From: Erysipelotrichales bacterium
Lineage (GTDB): Bacteria; Bacillota_I; Bacilli_A; Acholeplasmatales; WRBM01
NCBI GenBank assembly: GCA_009784525.1
Contig: WRBM01000014.1
Coordinates: 1 to 41,732, forward strand
Reading direction: 5' to 3'
Length of the DNA stretch: 41,732 nucleotides
The notes beneath the pieces were generated by a model. It was given only the letters and a program-made list of their open reading frames with translations. It was not told the origin of the DNA and did not search any database. Made by a program: the position numbers and the translations under genes. Below are positions 1 to 7,153 of this stretch, one piece after another. Positions within the stretch are counted from its first letter, which is position 1; each line of letters starts with the position of its first letter.

Positions 1-2
1 AT

Positions 3-68
3 GAAGTAATTCAGAGTTTGAGGAATAGCGGTCTAACAATACCTTTACGATTACAAGTTCAACTGTAA
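3..68 (+). CDS. possible C-terminal end of an upstream gene (partial)
   Basis: Frame 3 is open from the window edge to a TAA at 66-68, while the other two forward frames stop within the first nine bases. The 21 visible residues include SLRNSGLTIPLRLQVQL, which looks protein-like but is too short to assign to a family. A terminator follows within 35 bases, as expected at the end of a gene. The upstream part lies outside the window, so no function can be given. Confidence 0.35.
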   Translation, partial: EVIQSLRNSGLTIPLRLQVQL

Positions 69-80
69 CTTCGTAAAAAG

Positions 81-124
81 GGGGCATCGGCCCCGTATCG
101 AAAATTTATTTTCGTTTTGTTCTT
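81..124 (+). terminator. double hairpin, intrinsic terminator
   Basis: A GC-rich hairpin (GGGGC 81-85, tetraloop ATCG, GCCCC 90-94) is followed at once by a second hairpin (CGAAAA 99-104 with TTTTCG 109-114) and the T-rich run TTTTGTTCTT at 115-124. The second hairpin has the classical terminator layout and closes the transcript entering from the left edge. Confidence 0.75.
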
Positions 125-264
125 AACTTACTACTAAAGATTGTGAAAAAAATCAAATCTTACATGCAAAAGTAGTTGCTCTACTTAATCTGTTAGAAAA
201 TCCTATAGATTTGATATACATACTAAATTTAACTTAAAATTTATTATCACGGGAGATGTTATTA

Positions 265-600
265 ATGAATATTTTAAGGCCGATTATAGCCCAACTTGAG
301 GCTTATAATAATAGAGATATTGATTCTTTTATTTCAAATTTTCATGAAAACTGTATTTGCGAAGATGGTGAAGGTAAAATCCTTTTATCAGGTAAAAAGT
401 CCATGTATGAATCATACAAAAAGTTATTTGAAACATCGCCTGAACTTTACTGTAATTTAGCTAGCCGCACGATTGTAGGCTCGTACGTTCTTGACGAAGA
501 AAGAGTAACAGGTAGGGCAGGTAGTAGTATTGAAAGTCATGTGATTGCTATATACAGAGTGGAAAATGAACTTATTGTTCATGTTAGGTTTTTAAAATAA
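265..600 (+). CDS. SnoaL-like / NTF2-fold small protein
   Basis: This 111-residue protein begins NILRPIIAQLEAYNNRDIDS and then alternates helix and strand. That pattern matches SnoaL/NTF2-like domains, whose N-terminal helix often reads 'aYNaRDid.F...f' before a strand carrying acidic residues. Family members are small alpha+beta cone folds acting as enzymes, binding domains or immunity-like proteins, so the fold does not tell the reaction. ATG 265 is preferred to the in-frame ATG 256 because GGGAG at 251-255 would be a ribosome binding site nine bases ahead of it, whereas it abuts ATG 256. The gene is monocistronic, with terminators on both sides. The substrate is unknown. Confidence 0.7.
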   Translation: MNILRPIIAQLEAYNNRDIDSFISNFHENCICEDGEGKILLSGKKSMYESYKKLFETSPELYCNLASRTIVGSYVLDEERVTGRAGSSIESHVIAIYRVENELIVHVRFLK

Positions 601-609
601 ACTTGAGAA

Positions 610-680
610 AGTGCAACCCTAATTATCTATTTTAATCTTTCTAAGGGGAATATAACTATTTGAAGGGTTGACTTTTTATT
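610..680 (+). terminator. possible large-loop terminator
   Basis: AGTgCAACCCT near 610-620 can pair with AGGGTTGACT at 664-673, ten base pairs with one bulged base, and TTTTTATT follows. The loop of about 43 nt is long for an intrinsic terminator, so this is only a candidate 3' end for the SnoaL-like gene. Confidence 0.35.
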
Positions 681-700
681 AAATGTAAGAAAGCAATTTT

Positions 701-786
701 TCGGTTTATCTATCTTCAAAATGCAAGATTACCATAAAGTTGAGATTAAGCAATTTATGGATTTACAAAAATTTTGCATAAACCGA
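701..786. repeat. nested three-part inverted repeat, 86 nt
   Basis: Three pairs of complementary arms are nested in order. TCGGTTTAT 701-709 pairs with ATAAACCGA 778-786, CAAAAT 717-722 with ATTTTG 771-776, and CCATAAA 732-738 with TTTATGG 754-760. Together they give 22 base pairs in one long imperfect hairpin between the SnoaL-like gene and the peptidase gene. No ORF covers it. It could be a structured RNA, a miniature inverted-repeat element or an mRNA-stabilising hairpin. Confidence 0.6.
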
Positions 787-858
787 GAGTAAAATACTTT
801 TGAATCCAACAATGATCGGTTTTAAATTCGATTTTTTCTTTTAAAATTTTCTAAAGTT

Positions 859-867
859 TGATATAAT
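859..867 (+). promoter_or_regulatory. extended -10 promoter of the M48 peptidase gene
   Basis: TGaTATAAT at 859-867 is a consensus extended -10 element. No good -35 is visible, which is normal for this promoter type. It lies 30 nt ahead of ATG 897. Confidence 0.6.
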
Positions 868-896
868 AGTTTTTATTGTGTGAGAGGTTTTATATT

Positions 897-3452
897 ATGG
901 AAAAACGAACTGGCAAGTTTATTATTACAAGTTTAATTATTTTAGTTGCATTAGTTATAAATGTTGTTATTGGAATGCAGCTATCAGATCAACCGATTTT
1001 GGCTCTGATTATGATTTTTGTTGGTATGTTTATCATAGGATGTGCAGTCATTAATAACTTTATAAGGGTAAGAAGAATTAAACAAGAAGTCCTAGGTCTT
1101 GATCCTTTAATATTTTCAGAAGAAGTCGAAAAATTGCGATCAGAAGGAAGTGACGGATTTACTCTTTATCGAGATGTTTTCCAAAAACTCTATAAAGGTA
1201 TTTTTATTTATTACCTTTTGATTGCTTTAGTCGCTAATATCGTTAGCCAAGGATTTTTGATTCTTTATCTTCATTATAATGGTCCGTCTATCATTGGGAC
1301 AATTATTTTTACGATTGTTCAATTTATCCTAATTTTTGAACTTATGCCAAATACGACAGAATTGGAATCTTCTTTAGAATATTCATTAGATTCTAAAACT
1401 TATCCTATTCTTAATGAAACAGTGAAAAAGGCCGCAACTTTACTTAATGTTAATAAGAACATATCGTTAAGTATAATGCCAGAAAATAATGTAGTTATCT
1501 GGGAAACTACTAGTTGTATAAATATTGCAGTAGGTGTCTTTATTATTCGTTTGTTATCTGAATCGGAATTGTTTGCTGTCATGATTCATGAGATGGGTCA
1601 TGCTTTAAATGGTGATTTAACAGTAGCTAAAAGAATCAGTAATCTAGAAAGACTTTCTTCTGGTTTAGTTGCTAAATTTTTTGCTTCTTCATTATGCATT
1701 CAAGTAGGTGGTTATGCTGAAAAACTAAAGCTTGCTTTTAGCAAACTTGCTGAGGAAAAAGCAGATTTAATAGTTAAAGAGAATGACTATGCCAAAGAAT
1801 ATATTAATGGGTCGGCTAAAATAGCGATATTTGCGGACCTTTATCTACTTTCCTTAGCAGAGAAGAATTTTTATGAAAATGAAGAATGCCCTACCAGTTA
1901 TTACGAAATGCTTTTTGATAAATTTCTAATAGAGTATGATAAAAAGAAAGATATTTGGCACAAAAACTTACTTAAGACTTTTAGACCACGCTTAGATAGT
2001 CATCCTTCATTTTCTGAACGCATGATAAATATGGTAGTTTCCGATTTTTCGATTAACTTTGAAGAGTTTAATGTAGAAGCTGAAAAATGCTTTAAAAAAG
2101 CGGATGAGTTTGTGCTTCCAGGCCTTAAAGAAGAATGGTGGGAGCTTAGAGAAAAACACTATCTTAGCTATAAAAGGCTAGTCGAAGATTTTGAAAATGG
2201 CAGTACAATCGAATTATCCGAAGTTGTAAGAGCTTATGAAGCTTTGTGTCAATATGATAAAATGTCTTCTTATTTAGATAAGCTGCTGGCAAGAAATTCA
2301 CAAAATGCTTTTGCGCTTTATCGCAAAGCGATTATTTTGGCAAGCAAATTTGATGATCAGTGTATCGATTTATTTGTTTCGGCGATTGAGCAGGATTTTA
2401 CTTTAACAGAGGGTCTTCAATTATTAAAAACTTATTTAACATGCTCAGGTAATCAACTACGTTACGAGTCTTTATTTAGTTGGAGCGATAAAATAATGCT
2501 TGATTCTTTTAATTATGCTAAAATTGAGCAGACAGCTGCAGAAGAAAATTTTGCGCCTTGCGATTTAGATGAAGAAACAAAAATAAGATTAACAGAAAAA
2601 TTAATTGAAGCCGATATTCTTTGGTGTCAAATTATTAAGGTTAAAACTTGGGAAACACCTTTGTATATGGTATTTTTGATGGCTAATTCAAAAATGCATA
2701 ATGCATATGAAAGAGCCTATGATTTGTTTGCTCAGGAAAAAATTCATTTCATAGTATATCCGGAAGGTTTCAACCTGAGAGCCTATCGGGCTGCGAGAAA
2801 ATTAAAACTTCCTGTACTTTTTAATAGGCGATTTTTTGAAAAAAGTGATATAAAAGAAATTTCCAAACGCCGTCTGGCACCTATTTTATTTAGTAAAAAA
2901 AAGGTTTTAAGTGGAGTAGTAATGATTATAGGTTTTTTCGTTATAATGGCTTTCCTTATCTTATATGAAATTATAAATGTACCTGATTTTATTATTATTG
3001 TTGGCATAGTTTTACTATTGATTGGATCAATAGGTTTATTAATTACGCGAACAAAACACGAAAAACCTTTCACTTTGCCTACATATCACAAGCACATGGA
3101 AAATGCTTGTCCCCCATGGCGAAAAAGAATTGATACAAAAACAATTTTCACAGACAAAAAGAAACAAGCTGTTTTGGAATATCTGAAAGTTATTGGTTAC
3201 AAAAAATGCACTAAAAACGAGCTGTTATTTACTAATAGCTATCAGATAGGAAGACAAACTTTTATTTCAAATATTATTTTGCAAGTTATTGACGGAAAGT
3301 TAGAAATTGAACTATTTGTTAAAATAAAAAATGGTGGAAAAATTCAGGAATACCCTCTTTCAAATCCAATTGGCTCATCTAAATATTTACGCCAAGTTGC
3401 GGCTGTGATTCTAGAAATTATTAATGCCCCCGCTGATGTTGAGAAGTTTTAA
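897..3452 (+). CDS. M48-family membrane zinc metallopeptidase with TPR-like region
   Basis: The protein has 851 residues from ATG 897, which has GAGAGG nine bases ahead; an upstream in-frame TTG at 876 lies too close to the -10 box. Two hydrophobic segments at the N-terminus and two more around residues 100-150 precede the zinc site HEMGH at 231-235. The helix EEKADLIVKEN further on can supply the third ligand. After about residue 400 the chain is soluble and helical, with TPR-like text such as RAYEALCQYDKM and ALYRKAIILA. Two more membrane helices lie near residues 680-740, then a soluble tail. M48 peptidases (HtpX, BepA, Ste24 types) process or clear membrane and envelope proteins. The long TPR-like region and extra helices make it larger than HtpX. 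It may be a quality-control protease, but the substrate is unknown. Confidence 0.8.
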   Translation: MEKRTGKFIITSLIILVALVINVVIGMQLSDQPILALIMIFVGMFIIGCAVINNFIRVRRIKQEVLGLDPLIFSEEVEKLRSEGSDGFTLYRDVFQKLYKGIFIYYLLIALVANIVSQGFLILYLHYNGPSIIGTIIFTIVQFILIFELMPNTTELESSLEYSLDSKTYPILNETVKKAATLLNVNKNISLSIMPENNVVIWETTSCINIAVGVFIIRLLSESELFAVMIHEMGHALNGDLTVAKRISNLERLSSGLVAKFFASSLCIQVGGYAEKLKLAFSKLAEEKADLIVKENDYAKEYINGSAKIAIFADLYLLSLAEKNFYENEECPTSYYEMLFDKFLIEYDKKKDIWHKNLLKTFRPRLDSHPSFSERMINMVVSDFSINFEEFNVEAEKCFKKADEFVLPGLKEEWWELREKHYLSYKRLVEDFENGSTIELSEVVRAYEALCQYDKMSSYLDKLLARNSQNAFALYRKAIILASKFDDQCIDLFVSAIEQDFTLTEGLQLLKTYLTCSGNQLRYESLFSWSDKIMLDSFNYAKIEQTAAEENFAPCDLDEETKIRLTEKLIEADILWCQIIKVKTWETPLYMVFLMANSKMHNAYERAYDLFAQEKIHFIVYPEGFNLRAYRAARKLKLPVLFNRRFFEKSDIKEISKRRLAPILFSKKKVLSGVVMIIGFFVIMAFLILYEIINVPDFIIIVGIVLLLIGSIGLLITRTKHEKPFTLPTYHKHMENACPPWRKRIDTKTIFTDKKKQAVLEYLKVIGYKKCTKNELLFTNSYQIGRQTFISNIILQVIDGKLEIELFVKIKNGGKIQEYPLSNPIGSSKYLRQVAAVILEIINAPADVEKF

Positions 3453-3477
3453 TAGACAAAGGCAGTTTCAGGAACAT

Positions 3478-4590
3478 TTAGTTATGAGTATTATAAATTG
3501 GTGAAAGTGGTTTTGGTGATTTAGAATGTGCATAATAAATAAAATCAGCTTTACGGCTTAACGAAAGTATAGGATTAGTGAAATCTTTCTTTTGTGGCAA
3601 GAAAATCAAATCCTGCTTTTCTTTTTTAAGCTTATTTAAATATTTTCGGCCAGATTCATTAAAGCCGAGGATATTAATATAGGGCACTGGTTCAAGTTTA
3701 AATATGTCTTGTTTAAATTCGGTAAGAATACTAATGAGGGTTCTATTTATTCGATTAGCAGTATAACGTTTGGTTTGGATAGAAGCTATAAATTCATTAT
3801 AATTATTGACTAACTTTTTTTTAAATAAATTTTCTATTCCTTCATTAACATGAAGATAGTCTTTAAGCTCATTTGCTTCAGTAGTGCCTAACTTATAATG
3901 TAATAAAGAAAAAAAATCACTTAAGTCAGAGAAGCCATATTTATTTTTATAGTCTGTAACTTCTTTTGGCACATAAAAACTAATGTCATCTAAATTTCTT
4001 AAAGCTGTGGCGCTAGCGATAGAAGAATCGTTAGGAGTTGTATCACGATGATTGCTTTTTACCCTTTGGATAGTATAAGGCTTTAAATTAGCTTTTAAAT
4101 TCTCTATAGCTTTTAAATAGGATATTCCTAAAATATCATTTGATTGGATATTTTCATCAATCGTTTTCATTGAGCTTTGACTATAAGATAAGCCTTTCTT
4201 TAAATTAGCTTTTAAAGCCTTCTGATAATTGACTGTTTTAGCATAATCAAGTTTTTCTTGTAGTTTTTTTAAATCATTTGCTTCCGAACCAAAACAAAAA
4301 TCAGTAACAGATAACTGTTCAAGAAGTGAGATTGCTCCATAAGCAAAATAGTCAGCTTGTTGGTTAACATAAGGAAAAGGGATTTCTACAACTAAATCAA
4401 CACCGTGATTTAAGGCTAATTGCGCCTTATGATATTTTTCAATTGAAGATATAGCACCGCGCATTGTAAAATTGCCACTTATTGTCGCAATCAGACAATC
4501 TGGTTTTAAAAGCTCTCTGGTTTTTTGGATATGGTAAATATGCCCATTATGGAAGGGGCTATATTCAGTAATAATGCCAGTAGCTTTCAT
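3478..4590 (-). CDS. tmcAL: tRNA(Met) cytidine acetate ligase (TmcAL)
   Basis: TmcAL (formerly YlbM) uses acetate and ATP to make N4-acetylcytidine at the wobble base of elongator tRNA-Met. The N-terminus GIITEYSPFHNGHIYHI is the nucleotidyltransferase-like HxGH signature of the family, and SGNFTMRGA and the later region around SSIASATALR also fit. The 370-residue length is normal. ATG 4590 is chosen over the upstream GTG 4599 because AGGTGA lies just ahead of ATG and overlaps the GTG. The gene is divergent from ylbN-rpmF, the usual neighbourhood in Bacillota, and has its own extended -10 (TGATATAAT, minus strand, hexamer 4614-4609). It runs convergent with the M48 peptidase gene, with no clear terminator in the 25-nt gap. 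Confidence 0.93.
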   Translation of the reverse strand: MKATGIITEYSPFHNGHIYHIQKTRELLKPDCLIATISGNFTMRGAISSIEKYHKAQLALNHGVDLVVEIPFPYVNQQADYFAYGAISLLEQLSVTDFCFGSEANDLKKLQEKLDYAKTVNYQKALKANLKKGLSYSQSSMKTIDENIQSNDILGISYLKAIENLKANLKPYTIQRVKSNHRDTTPNDSSIASATALRNLDDISFYVPKEVTDYKNKYGFSDLSDFFSLLHYKLGTTEANELKDYLHVNEGIENLFKKKLVNNYNEFIASIQTKRYTANRINRTLISILTEFKQDIFKLEPVPYINILGFNESGRKYLNKLKKEKQDLIFLPQKKDFTNPILSLSRKADFIYYAHSKSPKPLSPIYNTHN

Positions 4591-4608
4591 TTTAATCACC
4601 TAAAGAAA

Positions 4609-4662
4609 ATTATATCACGAAATGCGGAAAAAACTTGACATTTTGTGAGAATAAGATATAAT
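4609..4662. promoter_or_regulatory. divergent promoters for tmcAL and ylbN-rpmF
   Basis: On the plus strand, TTGACA 4635-4640 and TATAAT 4657-4662 are separated by 16 nt and serve ylbN-rpmF. On the minus strand, TATAAT occupies 4614-4609 with an upstream TG, serving tmcAL. The two start sites are only about 50 bp apart. Confidence 0.75.
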
Positions 4663-4684
4663 ATTTATTGCTGGAGTGAGGTAA

Positions 4685-5161
4685 ATGAAGTTGCATCTTT
4701 TTGATTTGCACAAGTTAGACGTGCCTTTAAAGCTAAAAGATGAGCTAACTTTTACTCGTGAAGAGTTTAGAAATGATGATTTAATCGCCATTTCTAAAAT
4801 TGAATTTAACGGTACTCTGACAAAGCTTGACAAGGATCAGTTTTTAGTTTCTTTGAAAGCGTCAGGTTCTTTAAAAATGCGCTGTGCGGTAACATTGGAA
4901 ACGTTAGTTTTGCCTTTGGAACTGGAAATCGGTGAAATTTTTGCTTTAGAGCCGGAACTAGAAGATGATAGTTATCCGATTATCGATAATGAAATTGATA
5001 TTAGGGAATTACTCTTCGAAAATGTTTTATTAAGTATTCCAATGAAAGTCGTCAAGCCAGGTTTTGAAGATTATTATGGGGATAAAGGCGAACGCAAAGT
5101 AAACGAAAACTTTGCCTCGCTTAAAGATTTTTTAAAAGATAATAATGGAGGTGAAGAATAA
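4685..5161 (+). CDS. DUF177 / YceD-family protein
   Basis: This 158-residue soluble protein sits directly ahead of rpmF, the hallmark position of the DUF177 (YceD/YlbN) family. It contains the region MRCAVTLETLVLPLELEI, where the family usually shows a conserved Cys followed by '.R.L....v.l...', and the acidic core DNEIDIRELLFENVLLSIP, matching the family's '.d.iDL.e.v.E.i.L.lP' block. The family is linked to 23S rRNA accumulation and ribosome assembly in plants and bacteria, but its molecular action is not settled. GGAGTGAGG precedes ATG 4685. The stop directly abuts the rpmF start, so the two are translationally linked. Confidence 0.85.
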   Translation: MKLHLFDLHKLDVPLKLKDELTFTREEFRNDDLIAISKIEFNGTLTKLDKDQFLVSLKASGSLKMRCAVTLETLVLPLELEIGEIFALEPELEDDSYPIIDNEIDIRELLFENVLLSIPMKVVKPGFEDYYGDKGERKVNENFASLKDFLKDNNGGEE

Positions 5162-5353
5162 ATGGCAGTACCATTCAGAAGAACGTCAAAGTCCAAAAAA
5201 CGGATGCGCAGATCACATCAGGCATTAACTGCACCGGGCATGATTGTTTGTCCAAGCTGTGGTGAAATTAAACTTTCTCATCGAGTTTGTGGTGTTTGTG
5301 GTAAATATAAAGATAAAGAAATCGTCACAATTAAAGAGAAAAAAGATGAATAA
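5162..5353 (+). CDS. rpmF: 50S ribosomal protein L32
   Basis: The 63-residue basic protein starts [19 protein letters not shown], the diagnostic N-terminus of L32. Four cysteines in two pairs (CPSC and CGVC) form the zinc ribbon of the C+ paralogue rather than the zinc-free form used under zinc limitation. It is read from GGAGGTGA at the end of the DUF177 gene and is followed by a strong terminator, so ylbN-rpmF is a two-gene operon. Confidence 0.97.
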   Translation: MAVPFRRTSKSKKRMRRSHQALTAPGMIVCPSCGEIKLSHRVCGVCGKYKDKEIVTIKEKKDE

Positions 5354-5361
5354 ATAATGAA

Positions 5362-5391
5362 ATAGATGCGGAAGGCATCTATTTTCATTTT
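5362..5391 (+). terminator. intrinsic terminator of ylbN-rpmF
   Basis: ATAGATGC 5362-5369 and GCATCTAT 5375-5382 form a perfect 8-bp stem with loop GGAAG, followed by TTTCATTTT. Confidence 0.88.
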
Positions 5392-5406
5392 ATAATAGAA
5401 AAAGAC

Positions 5407-5435
5407 TTGCTTTTTAAGCGTTAATAATTTACAAT
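5407..5435 (+). promoter_or_regulatory. promoter of nagB-rsmH
   Basis: TTGCTT 5407-5412 and TACAAT 5430-5435 are 17 nt apart. They lie just after the rpmF terminator and about 37 nt ahead of the nagB start. Confidence 0.65.
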
Positions 5436-5471
5436 ATTCATATCAAGATTAAAGAAGAAACGGAGATATTT

Positions 5472-6191
5472 ATGAAAATTATTATTAAAGATAACTATAA
5501 TCAAATGTGTGAAGAAGCTTCCAAAGTTATGAAGGAAGTTATTTTGAAAGAAGACGTGATTCTGGGCCTAGCAACAGGTTCAACGCCGATTGGCTTATAT
5601 AAGCTTTTGGTTGAAGATCATAAAACTAATAAAACAAGTTATAAAAAAATACAAACAGTCAATTTAGATGAATATGTCGGAATCCCTCAAAATCATGAAC
5701 AAAGCTACTTTACTTTTATGCATGAGCAGCTTTTTAACCATGTTGATATCGACCCAAAAAATATTAACTTACCTCGCGGTGATGTTAAAGACCTTAATAA
5801 AGAGTGTCAAAGATATAATGAACTGCTAGCGAAAAAAATCGCTGATATTCAACTGCTTGGTATTGGTGGTAATGGTCATATTGGCTTTAATGAGCCAGGT
5901 ACAGCTTTTGACTCAGTGACTTATATCACTGATTTACAAGAAAAAACAATCCAGGATAATTCACGTTTTTTTGATAAAATTGAAGATGTTCCGACTAAAG
6001 CTATTACTATGGGAATCGCTAATATTATGGCGGCTAAAAAAATATTACTTTTAGCTTCAGGCGTTAATAAAGCTGAAGCAATCAAAGAATTAGTTTTAGG
6101 TGATATCAATATTAATTGCCCGGCAACTGTGTTAAGAAATCATCCGGATGTTGTGATTATCGTTGACAAGGACGCTGCGTCTTTACTTTAA
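5472..6191 (+). CDS. nagB: glucosamine-6-phosphate deaminase
   Basis: NagB converts glucosamine-6-phosphate to fructose-6-phosphate and ammonia, linking amino-sugar and wall-precursor pools to glycolysis. Family motifs are in order: GLATGSTPIGLY (phosphate site), NLDEYVG (the catalytic Asp region) and LLGIGGNGHIGFNEPG (the active-site His loop). The 239-residue length matches the short monomeric Bacillus-type enzyme, without the C-terminal allosteric extension of the E. coli enzyme. The stop codon TAA shares its last base with the rsmH ATG, so the two genes are translationally coupled. nagA is not in this window. Confidence 0.95.
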   Translation: MKIIIKDNYNQMCEEASKVMKEVILKEDVILGLATGSTPIGLYKLLVEDHKTNKTSYKKIQTVNLDEYVGIPQNHEQSYFTFMHEQLFNHVDIDPKNINLPRGDVKDLNKECQRYNELLAKKIADIQLLGIGGNGHIGFNEPGTAFDSVTYITDLQEKTIQDNSRFFDKIEDVPTKAITMGIANIMAAKKILLLASGVNKAEAIKELVLGDININCPATVLRNHPDVVIIVDKDAASLL

Positions 6192-7102
6192 TGCATAAAA
6201 GCGTACTATTAGAAGAAGCTATAAACGCCTTGGCCGTCAAAAAAGACGGCCTTTATGTCGATTGTACTCTAGGAATGGGTGGACATTCCGGCTTAATCGT
6301 TAAAAGCCTCGTAAAAGGGCATTTATATTGTTTTGAGCAAGATCAGGAAGCTATTATGATTGCGAGTGAGAAGTTAAAGTTTAATAATGTTACGATTATC
6401 AATAATAACTTTCGTCATATCAAAGAAGAATTAAATAAACTGGGTGTAACTAAAGTTGATGGAATTCTTTATGACTTAGGGGTATCGTCCCTACAATTTG
6501 ATAAAGCAGAAAGAGGCTTTAGTTATCGCTTTGATGCGCCATTAGATATGCGGATGAACCAAAGTGATACGTTAAGTGCTAAAACGATTGTTAATGAATA
6601 TTCATTTTCAGAACTACTTTATATCTTTCGTACATATGGCGAAGAGAAGTTTGCCAAAGAGATTGCCCGTAATATCGAAAAGAAAAGGCAGCTGAAATCA
6701 ATAGAGACAACTTTTGAATTAGTTGAGATTATTAAAGAAGTCTTACCCGCGAAAGTTAAGAATGAAAAAGGTCATCCAGCTAAAAAAGTATTTCAAAGTT
6801 TAAGAATTGCGGTAAACGATGAATTAAAGGCTTTTGAAGATTCTTTAAAAGCTGCAGTTGAATTATTAAATAAAGATGGCAGGCTTGTTGTTATAACCTT
6901 TCATTCTTTAGAAGATCGGATTTGTAAACAATTCTTTAATGAGAAAAGTACGGTTTTTGTGCCTAAGAATTTACCGATAAAAAAAGCTCCACAGGCTGAT
7001 TTTAAGGTTATTACAAAAAAACCGATTTTGCCTGGTACTGTGGAGATATCAGATAATAATCGTAGCCATTCCGCTAAGATGCGCATTTTATCTAGAAATT
7101 AA
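6191..7102 (+). CDS. rsmH: 16S rRNA (cytosine-1402-N4)-methyltransferase
   Basis: RsmH (MraW) methylates N4 of C1402 in the P site of 16S rRNA using S-adenosylmethionine. The protein opens HKSVLLEEAINAL, has the SAM loop DCTLGMGGHSGLI, then GILYDLGVSSLQFD, RGFSYRFDAPLDMRM and VITFHSLEDRICKQFF near the C-terminus, all standard for the family. The length of 303 residues is normal. It starts on the last base of the nagB stop. Downstream lies a PBP gene, as in the classical dcw cluster, but mraZ and ftsL are absent here. Confidence 0.96.
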   Translation: MHKSVLLEEAINALAVKKDGLYVDCTLGMGGHSGLIVKSLVKGHLYCFEQDQEAIMIASEKLKFNNVTIINNNFRHIKEELNKLGVTKVDGILYDLGVSSLQFDKAERGFSYRFDAPLDMRMNQSDTLSAKTIVNEYSFSELLYIFRTYGEEKFAKEIARNIEKKRQLKSIETTFELVEIIKEVLPAKVKNEKGHPAKKVFQSLRIAVNDELKAFEDSLKAAVELLNKDGRLVVITFHSLEDRICKQFFNEKSTVFVPKNLPIKKAPQADFKVITKKPILPGTVEISDNNRSHSAKMRILSRN

Positions 7103-7114
7103 TTTAATAATATT

Positions 7115-7149
7115 ACCCCCTTATTAATATACTTAATTGATAAGGGGGT
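7115..7149 (+). promoter_or_regulatory. inverted repeat enclosing a -10-like box and the SD of the PBP gene
   Basis: ACCCCCTTAT 7115-7124 and ATAAGGGGGT 7140-7149 are perfectly complementary over 10 bp, and the stem can grow by four more pairs (TAAT with ATTG, one wobble). The 3' arm is itself the Shine-Dalgarno sequence of the PBP gene (ATG 7154), so read-through mRNA from rsmH would hide it. The loop holds TATACT 7128-7133. If that is a promoter -10, the arms would instead be a DNA operator. A similar layout precedes murE. Confidence 0.65.
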
Positions 7150-7153
7150 CTTT

